Assembly: GCA_026713745.1 (NCBI GenBank)
Contig: JAPONU010000369.1
Span: forward strand, 1 to 12,358
Length of the DNA stretch: 12,358 nucleotides
Source: a bacterium
GTDB lineage: Bacteria; Actinomycetota; Acidimicrobiia; Acidimicrobiales; CATQHL01
Direction of reading: 5' to 3'
Shown piece by piece: positions 7,172 to 12,358 of the stretch. The position numbers were made by a program, and so were the translations under genes. Under the pieces are notes generated by a model that worked only from the letters and a program-made list of their open reading frames with translations, had not been told where the DNA came from and made no database searches. Numbering within the stretch: the first letter of the stretch is position 1; each line of letters starts with the position of its first letter.

Positions 7172-7254
7172 CACCGCAGCGGCAGCGCGCGATCGACACG
7201 CTCCGGGGCTCGCCAAGTCGAAGACGGAGTGTGTCGGCTCACTCGTGCGCGCAT
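7171..7254 (-). CDS. Possible 27-aa leader ORF coupled to the methyltransferase
   Basis: A short minus-strand ORF starts at the ATG at 7254, 12 nt downstream of a perfect AGGAGG (7267-7272). It encodes 27 residues (MRARVSRHTPSSTWRAPERV...), and its TGA overlaps the methyltransferase ATG as TGATG. The methyltransferase has no SD of its own, so ribosomes finishing this ORF could reinitiate there. The peptide is basic and matches nothing I know. The SD-to-ATG spacing is rather long, so this is a candidate only. Confidence 0.35.
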   Translation of the reverse strand: MRARVSRHTPSSTWRAPERVDRALPLR

Positions 7255-7595
7255 CGCCGAACCGTCCCTCCTGTCGCCGACCACTCTGACCCTACCGGCA
7301 GTGCAGGGACCCGGAACGGACCTCGGGCATGGATCCTGGGGCGTCCGTGCCCGCGTTGCCCCTGCTGCTGCGGACGTCTTCGCGCCCGCAGGGGCCTTGA
7401 GACCGGTCATCCGTCGAGCAGAGCGGCCTCGGAGCAGACGCCGTGGCCATACGCGGGCAAGCGGCATTTCGGCCGCCACGGAACAGGCCGCGGGCGCCAC
7501 GGCGGCGGTCGGGTCCTTCGGCGACGGTTACAGGACCGACGTGTCCCCGCCGAGAACAATGCGCGAGTATGCCGTTTCGGCTGAAATGGGGAGTG
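7172..7595. promoter_or_regulatory. Divergent region between methyltransferase and hsdM
   Basis: About 420 bp separate the leftward methyltransferase from rightward hsdM. It holds the leader ORF and its AGGAGG (7267-7272). A minus-strand TAGGGT at 7289-7294 is a possible -10 for the methyltransferase transcript, with no good -35. On the plus side hsdM is preceded by GGGGAG at 7588-7593, unusually close to the ATG. The remainder (about 7300-7560) is high-GC with no gene or repeat that I can support. Confidence 0.35.
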
Positions 7596-8591
7596 ATGAT
7601 CACTGGCGAACTCAAGTCCAAGATCGACGCTGTCTGGAATGACTTCTGGTCGGGCGGCATCTCCAACCCGCTGGAGGTGATGGAGCAGCTCACGTACCTG
7701 CTGTTCATCAAGGCTCTCGACGAGCGTCAGACGCTCGCGGAGAACAAGGCAAACCGCACTGGCCAGCCGATCGACGAGGTGATCTTTCCCGAGGGTGAGG
7801 AGTTCTTGCCCGAGGGGCTCGCCCGCGGCCGACCGTACGGCGATCTGCGCTGGTCGAGGTTCAAGCACCTGCCCGCGGCCGACATGTTCGAGGTGGTCGG
7901 GAACTACGTCTTCCCGTTCCTGCACCGGCGGGCGGAGGAGAGCACGCACGCCAAGCACATGCGCGATGCCCGTCTCAGGATCCCCACCCCGGGGTTGCTG
8001 CAGAAGGCGGTGGATGGTCTCGACGCGATCCCGATGGCCGATCGGGACACCAAGGGCGATGTCTACGAGTACATGCTCTCCAAGATCGCCACCGCGGGGC
8101 AGAACGGCCAGTTCCGGACGCCGCGGCACATCATCCGGTTGATGGTCGAGTTGGTCGCCCCGCAGCCCGACGATGTGATCTGTGACCCGGCGAGCGGGAC
8201 GTGCGGGTTCTTGGTGGCGGCGGCCGAGCACATCCGCAGCCGCCATCCGAGCGCACTCACCGACCCGGCCAAGGCACGGCACTTCCACAGCGGAATGTTC
8301 TCCGGCTACGACTTCGACAACACGATGCTCCGCATCGGGTCGATGAACATGCAGTTGCACGGCGTGCAGAACCCGACCGTCAGCCATCGCGACTCCTTGG
8401 CCGAGGACCACGCCGGCGATGCCGAGGCCTACAGCCTGATCCTCGCCAACCCGCCCTTCGCCGGGTCGACACGCTCGATCGTGGCTGGCGGTCGTGCGGT
8501 GGAGTGCGTACTCAGCGAGTCCTGCCGGCAGCCCAATCCGCAATCCCCCGTTTGGGGCCCGGTTCGATGGATTGGCCATCTTCGGGGTTGA
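7596..8591 (+). pseudogene. hsdM: Truncated type I restriction-modification methylase subunit (HsdM)
   Basis: The first 290 residues are a good HsdM, the N6-adenine methylase subunit of type I systems. MITGELKSKID and FWSGGISNPLEVMEQLTYLLFIK mark the N-terminal helical domain, followed by GQFRTPRHIIRLMVELV, motif I DPASGTCGF (197-205) and motif IV NPPF (285-288). Homology then stops: after NPPFAGS the frame runs about 40 residues of unrelated sequence (TRSIVAGGRAV...) to a TGA. Normal HsdM is about 480-530 residues, so the C-terminal half is lost, and no hsdS or hsdR follows. The breakpoint is near 8466-8468. The ATG at 7596 matches the usual family start; the frame is open farther upstream. 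The product is probably inactive, being unable to bind HsdS normally. A real deletion/recombination or an assembly join could explain it. Confidence 0.85.
8534..8576. repeat. Nested inverted repeat just past the hsdM breakpoint
   Basis: CCAATCC (8534-8540) is the exact reverse complement of GGATTGG (8570-8576). Inside it CCCC (8547-8550) can pair with GGGG (8555-8558) around GTTT. It lies between the end of HsdM homology and fic. It could be a remnant of a mobile-element end, a weak terminator or chance. Confidence 0.35.
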
Positions 8592-8625
8592 CTGGTGGCG
8601 CAATCGCCGATGTTTCGGAAGGGTA

Positions 8626-8631
8626 TAGACT
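8626..8631 (+). promoter_or_regulatory. Candidate -10 element for a near-leaderless fic transcript
   Basis: TAGACT (8626-8631) fits TAnnnT and ends 11 nt before the ATG at 8643. Transcription would start around 8638, giving a leader of a few bases, as is common in actinobacteria. No good -35 sits at 17-18 bp; TTGACT at 8588-8593 is too far away. Confidence 0.35.
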
Positions 8632-8642
8632 TATCTTCCGTT

Positions 8643-9782
8643 ATGGTCGTTGATTCGGAGAGTTCTGCGGGCCGTGGTGTCACGGTCGAGTGGCGTGGGC
8701 GGCCGGTTCGTGCCTGGGTGCCGGCACCTCTGGCGCAGCGGGACCTCAGCCTGTCGACTGCCGCAGCACGTGCGGCCGAGCGTGCGGTCGCGGCGCTGCG
8801 CGTGGCGGACGCCCGGCTGCCCGCGACCTGGGAGCCGCTGGCGCGCCTGCTGCTGCGTCACGAGGGGGTGGCTTCGTCGGGCATTGAAGGGCTGCGCGAA
8901 CCGATCCAATCAGTGCTGGTCGCCGAACGGACGGGCGCGGGCGGCACAGCCGGGTGGGTGGCCGACAATCTGGCGGTCATCGACGACGCTCTCCGGTGTG
9001 CGACCGAGCAGCTGAGCGTCGGGATGCTTCACCGTTGGCACGAGCGCCTGATGCGCCACGGCCGACTCCCCGCCCACATGATCGGCGTCTACCGCCCGGC
9101 GCTGGGATGGGTCGGCGGCACCTCTCCCGTCGACGCAGCCTACGTCCCGCCACCGCCGCCGGAGATCCCGCACCTCGTCGATGATCTCGTGGCGTATGCC
9201 GACGAGGGTGGCGAACTCGACGCGGTGTCACGGGCCGCGCTGGTGCACGCGCAGTTCGTGGCCATCCACTCCTACGGCGACGGCAACGGGCGGCTGGGGC
9301 GGGTCCTGGTGAGCCGGGTGTTGCGGCGCGGCGGCGTCACGGTCCGCGCGACCGCGCCGATCAGCATGGCGATCGCCCGCGACCCCGGCGGCTACCTGTC
9401 CGGGCTGCACCTCTTCGAGCAGGGGAACGTCGAGGAGTGGGTGCGTTGGTTCGCCGGGACCGCCACGCGGGCCGCCACCACCACCGAACGCCTCGTGGAG
9501 CAGGCATCCGACGTGCTGGCGCGCTGGAGCGAAGTGGCCGCCGGGCTACGAGGCGACCACACGGCGAGGGCCTTGCTGGAGCACCTGCCGGCGCAGCCGG
9601 TCCTCAGCGCCCGCGACGTGTCCGCACTGCTGGACGTCAGTGAACGCAGTGGCCGGACCGCGCTCACAACCCTCGCCGCCCGCGGCATTCTCACTCCACT
9701 CCCCGCGGTCCCCGCAGAACGCCCGGGCCGAGCCCGCCACTGGTTCGCCGCCACAGAACTACTCGACCTCTGGACACCCTGA
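8643..9782 (+). CDS. Fic family protein AMP transferase with winged-helix C-terminus
   Basis: Fic enzymes transfer AMP from ATP to hydroxyl side chains of target proteins. From the ATG at 8643 (379 aa), the N-terminal part holds SSGIEG (78-83), matching the inhibitory helix motif [ST]xxxE[GN] of self-inhibited class II Fic proteins. Then come MLHRWHERLMRHG, GVYRPALGWVGGTSP and AYVPPPPPEIP (the substrate-side flap), and the catalytic loop HSYGDGNGRLGR (209-220) with His209. The C-terminal 70 residues (LSARDVSALLDVSERSGRTAL) look like a winged helix. The frame is also open from GTG 8595 and ATG 8610. The 8643 start is chosen because of the TAGACT element just upstream and because family homology begins soon after. 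Targets are unknown. A fragment of a second fic copy lies at 10302-10403. Confidence 0.88.
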   Translation: MVVDSESSAGRGVTVEWRGRPVRAWVPAPLAQRDLSLSTAAARAAERAVAALRVADARLPATWEPLARLLLRHEGVASSGIEGLREPIQSVLVAERTGAGGTAGWVADNLAVIDDALRCATEQLSVGMLHRWHERLMRHGRLPAHMIGVYRPALGWVGGTSPVDAAYVPPPPPEIPHLVDDLVAYADEGGELDAVSRAALVHAQFVAIHSYGDGNGRLGRVLVSRVLRRGGVTVRATAPISMAIARDPGGYLSGLHLFEQGNVEEWVRWFAGTATRAATTTERLVEQASDVLARWSEVAAGLRGDHTARALLEHLPAQPVLSARDVSALLDVSERSGRTALTTLAARGILTPLPAVPAERPGRARHWFAATELLDLWTP

Positions 9783-9835
9783 CCGCGAGCCGCGGCCCAC
9801 GGTATCGACGCGTGGTCGCCGTTCGTGATGCCCGG

Positions 9836-9902
9836 TCAGCAGGATGTTCCGGGGCGGTCCGGACCGGAGGGTCCGAGGTAGGTGTCGAACAGGTCGGTGC
9901 GC
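9836..9902 (-). pseudogene. Duplicated 3' end of livF
   Basis: These 67 bp match 11159-11225, the 3' end of the intact livF, with only three mismatches. On the minus strand they encode DLFDTYLGPSGPDRPGTSC and a stop, against DLFDTYLGPSDPDRPGTSG in livF. The rest of the gene is absent: the similarity stops at GTGCGC and glutamine-synthetase sequence follows directly. Confidence 0.85.
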
Positions 9903-10273
9903 CTGGGTTTCGAGTTCGAGGTCTACGTCATGCAGCCAGGCGAGCGTGGCGGCTGGGTCCCGTACCCGGCGCCGGGGTCGTTCGTCTACGACACCGGCCA
10001 CTTCAGCGACCCGTCCCTGACGGCCAGCCGGCTCGGGGTGCTCGGTGAGCTGGAGTGCCCACCGCCAGCGACCCTCGACGGTCTCGAGAACGTGAGTTGC
10101 GAGGTGCACGTTCCGGGAAGCCTGACGGAGGCCCTTGACGAGTTGGAGGGCGACGAGAGGTCGTTGGAGCCGAAGCGGTAGCTAGGTTCGTGGCGGTCAA
10201 GCGCACCGAGTGGGAGCAGTTGACCGCCCACGTCACCGACTGGGAACTCAACACGTACCTCCCGTACCTTTGA
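9900..10273 (+). pseudogene. Glutamine synthetase remnant with internal deletion and frameshift
   Basis: This is a second, broken copy of the gene at the left end of the window. LGFEFEVYVMQPGERGGWV through FSDPS matches the left copy up to about base 132. The sequence then jumps in frame to LTASRLGVLGELECPPP, which corresponds to base 689 onward. The missing part is 555 bp (185 codons), including the ATP/glutamate loop and the NSYKRL region. The two sides share only a TC at the join. Past ELEGDE a net loss of 10 bases shifts the frame to a TAG at 10179-10181. The original frame resumes as VKRTEWEQLTAHVTDWEL and ends at the TGA at 10271-10273. The open portion (from the GTG at 9882, 99 aa) cannot encode a working GS. 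Confidence 0.88.
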
Positions 10274-10301
10274 GCGGCCCGGCGGGCGGGTAGCTGATCA
10301 C

Positions 10302-10403
10302 TTGGCCATCCGCGACGATGCGACGAGAACCACGGCGGCGTCGCCGAGAGTTGCGGCGCTGCACCGGTGGCGAGAGCGTCTGATACGTCGCAGCAGATGC
10401 CCA
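10302..10403 (+). pseudogene. Fragment of a second fic gene
   Basis: This frame reads LAIRDDATRT, then VAALHRWRERLIRRSRCP. It aligns without gaps to LAVIDDALRC and VGMLHRWHERLMRHGRLP in the intact Fic protein; I count 17 of 34 identities, including LHRW and ERL. Both the N-terminal third and the catalytic loop are missing, and nothing Fic-like is clear after 10403. It follows the broken GS copy by 28 bp. Confidence 0.65.
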
Positions 10404-10532
10404 CTCGCGACCAACTCGGGATCCGCTGCGTGGGTCAGTTCCATCGGTCGGATGCCAAGGAGACATCAGCCATCGTGGGCTCTTCGGATTTGAGCCGGGA
10501 GCGAGGGTGGCGAGGAGGCTGTAGGTTGGGCT

Positions 10533-10742
10533 GTGGCGCGTCGTGATGCTGTGGAGCGTGCGGCGTTCGCCTTCTTGGCCCCGGTCGGGGCCGTGTCGCC
10601 GATGCGAACCGTGTTCTTGGCGTCGCGTTCGCCGTTCGGGTTGCCCGAACCGTGGACGCGTTTGGATGCAGGTCCGGATCCGGCGCCGTGGCCGGGCCTG
10701 AGGCATCCGGTTCCGCACGACCGGTTCACACGGCAGAAGTAG
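10533..10742 (+). CDS. Possible 69-aa hypothetical protein
   Basis: This GTG-started ORF encodes 69 residues (VARRDAVERAAFAFLAPVG...) rich in Ala, Pro and Arg. Its third codon positions are strongly G/C, as in the real genes here, and it ends 11 nt before the next gene, so the two could be co-transcribed. AGGAGG (10513-10518) lies 14 nt upstream, and a TAnnnT-like TAGGTT (10522-10527) lies 5 nt before the GTG, which could give leaderless expression. I recognise no family. The minus-strand frame over the same bases is also open, so coding is uncertain. Confidence 0.35.
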   Translation: MARRDAVERAAFAFLAPVGAVSPMRTVFLASRSPFGLPEPWTRLDAGPDPAPWPGLRHPVPHDRFTRQK

Positions 10743-10753
10743 GATGAGGAGCA

Positions 10754-11083
10754 ATGGAAACGATCATCGCATCCCTGATCGGGGTGGTCGGGGTGGTTCT
10801 GAGTGCCCTGGTGTTCTGGGTGGGATCGGCCGTCAAGGACTTGCGCACGGCGATGGACACCCGGTTCGACAAGGTGGACGAGCGGTTCGAGAAGGTGGAC
10901 GAGCGGTTCGACAAGATCGACGAGCGGTTCGAAAGGGTGTACGCCGTGCTGAGACAGCACGGGGAGCGGACCGCGCGGATCGAGGGCGGTCTTGGGGCTT
11001 CGGGCATCCTGGCGCCGCCCCCGCTGGCGGATCACGACGAGCCGGTGGTCGAGACCTCCGGAGCGGAGGCGGCCACCAGCTGA
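10754..11083 (+). CDS. Small membrane-anchored coiled-coil protein
   Basis: This 109-residue protein has an N-terminal hydrophobic segment (IIASLIGVVGVVLSALVFWV, about 4-23), probably a single transmembrane anchor. A heptad-repeat helix follows (about 30-65): DTRFDKV, DERFEKV, DERFDKI, DERFERV, each with hydrophobic residues at coiled-coil spacing. It ends in a Pro/Ala/Glu-rich tail. Such repeats suggest an oligomerising rod; no enzymatic motif is present, and similar small proteins are usually annotated as hypothetical. An AGGA 9 nt before the ATG and GAGGAG nearer to it support the start. It converges with livF, with a 75-bp gap. Its role is unknown, and the window gives no link to the island genes beyond position. 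Confidence 0.7.
   Translation: METIIASLIGVVGVVLSALVFWVGSAVKDLRTAMDTRFDKVDERFEKVDERFDKIDERFERVYAVLRQHGERTARIEGGLGASGILAPPPLADHDEPVVETSGAEAATS
10862..10939 (+). repeat. 21-bp tandem repeats encoding coiled-coil heptads
   Basis: Three full units and part of a fourth start at 10862, 10883, 10904 and 10925, each beginning CGGTTCGA and spaced exactly 21 bp. Each encodes seven residues of the pattern RF(D/E)K(V/I)DE. The repeat number could vary by slippage without changing the frame. Confidence 0.85.
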
Positions 11084-11158
11084 ACGCACCGTTGCGGCCG
11101 CTGCGCTGCGGGCGATGACCCACGATGGCCATGCGAGGTTGCGGGTCGCGGTGCCAGT

Positions 11159-11892
<734 letters not shown>

Positions 11893-11896
<4 letters not shown>

Positions 11897-12358
11897 GCCG
11901 TTGGGGGCGCCCGGCGCCGGGCGCGCTCGATCAGTTCGGTCACGAGGGCGGGTTCGTGCTCGTCGAGTGCGGGTACGCGCCAGCGAGGCTCGCCGGCCGC
12001 GCTGATATTGAACGGTGGTCGCAGCATCGTCGCGGTTCCCGCCGGGAGTTCGACGGTGCCGAAGCGGTCGCGCGCTAGCAGCTGTTCATGGTCCGCCACC
12101 TCCAGCGGCCCATTCACCCTGCCGAAGGCGATGCGCGCCGCTCGCAGCTTGGACAGCACCTGCGTCGCCGGCTCCGCTGCGAATGAGGCCGAGATCGCCT
12201 CCTCCAGTTCATCCACATTGACGACTCGGGAGGCGTTGGTGGCGAAGCGGGGGTCGGTCGCAAGCTCCGGCCTGCCGATGACCTCGGTGGCCAGCGCGAC
12301 CCATTCCGGGTTCGCCTGCACCGCCAGCATGATCACCGATCCGTCGTCGAGTTCGAAC
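11893..12358 (-). CDS. CaiB/BaiF-type CoA-transferase (family III), 5' partial
   Basis: This is the C-terminal portion of a family III CoA-transferase, enzymes that move CoA between carboxylic acids (formyl-CoA transferase, carnitine CoA-transferase and alpha-methylacyl-CoA racemase relatives). The frame is open to the right edge, reading FELDDGSVIMLAVQANPEW, a stretch typical of the family. It continues with RPELATDPRFATNASRVVN, a helical segment (FAAEPATQVLSKLRAARIAF), GRVNGPLEVADHEQLLARD and RPPFNISAAG. About 155 residues remain of roughly 400, and the Asp nucleophile lies in the missing part. Its stop overlaps the livF start, so the two are co-transcribed. Substrate cannot be told. Together they suggest uptake and CoA activation of an organic acid or amino-acid derivative (inference). 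Confidence 0.88.

Noticed and set aside
7172..7216. TTG start at 7216 for the methyltransferase
   Set aside because: It has no SD, adds an Ala-rich stretch with no homology, and is less likely than the ATG at 7171 that overlaps the leader ORF stop.
6086..7642. 518-codon plus-strand ORF opposite the methyltransferase
   Set aside because: It lies antisense to motifs I, IV and VIII of the methyltransferase and has no domain of its own.
7407..8603. 398-codon minus-strand ORF opposite hsdM
   Set aside because: It is a shadow of the conserved HsdM frame.
9812..10048. 78-codon ORF across the scar
   Set aside because: It is out of frame with both the livF tail and the GS remnant and arises from their fusion.
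10862..10939. Short regular repeats as a CRISPR array
   Set aside because: The units are contiguous 21-mers without spacers, inside a coding frame.
10466..11089. 207-codon minus-strand ORF opposite the coiled-coil gene
   Set aside because: Its apparent repeats (EPLVHL...) are only the antisense of the 21-bp heptad repeats; the plus-strand gene has an SD, an anchor and a sensible heptad pattern.

Overview
The window is high-GC, bacterial and gene-dense. Codon third positions are mostly G/C, several starts are GTG, and one promoter looks nearly leaderless, so an actinobacterium-like host is likely. No rRNA, tRNA, integrase or transposase is visible to place it more precisely. Both ends look like ordinary metabolism: a glutamine-synthetase-family gene cut by the left edge, and on the right a CaiB/BaiF-type CoA-transferase (cut by the right edge) that overlaps a LivF-type ABC transporter ATPase.

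Between them, about 1.09-9.8 kb, lies an accessory island built around DNA modification and signalling. Leftward at 1092-4501 is a translationally coupled pair: a 736-aa protein joining an N-terminal MORC/Hsp90-like GHKL ATPase to a C-terminal histidine kinase, then a receiver-domain protein with an unrecognised output domain. Divergent from it is a Vsr-type endonuclease gene (4902-5297). Converging on vsr, with a 19-bp overlap, is a C5-cytosine methyltransferase (5279-7171). Its extra C-terminal domain resembles the endonuclease III/MutY glycosylase fold and ends in a complete Cys-x6-Cys-x2-Cys-x5-Cys iron-sulfur motif, but the usual catalytic Asp appears to be replaced by Ser. No restriction enzyme other than Vsr is visible. 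Inferred logic: the methyltransferase marks cytosines, Vsr and perhaps the fused domain deal with G:T mismatches from 5-methylcytosine deamination, and the kinase/receiver pair senses or signals a threat or DNA damage.

The right part of the island is damaged. An hsdM gene (7596-8591) keeps motifs I and IV, then loses homology just after NPPFAG, and no hsdS or hsdR follows. Next comes an apparently intact Fic-family AMPylase with its inhibitory-helix motif and a winged-helix tail (8643-9782).

From 9836 to about 10403 is a scar made of three gene pieces: the last 67 bp of a livF copy, a glutamine synthetase copy with an internal 555-bp deletion plus a frameshift, and a fic fragment. Its GS-then-fic order mirrors the intact GS (left end) and intact fic (8643) that bracket the methyltransferase/kinase island. 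This suggests that the island entered between GS and fic, or that this neighbourhood was duplicated. A possible small ORF and a small membrane-anchored coiled-coil gene with 21-bp tandem repeats separate the scar from intact livF.
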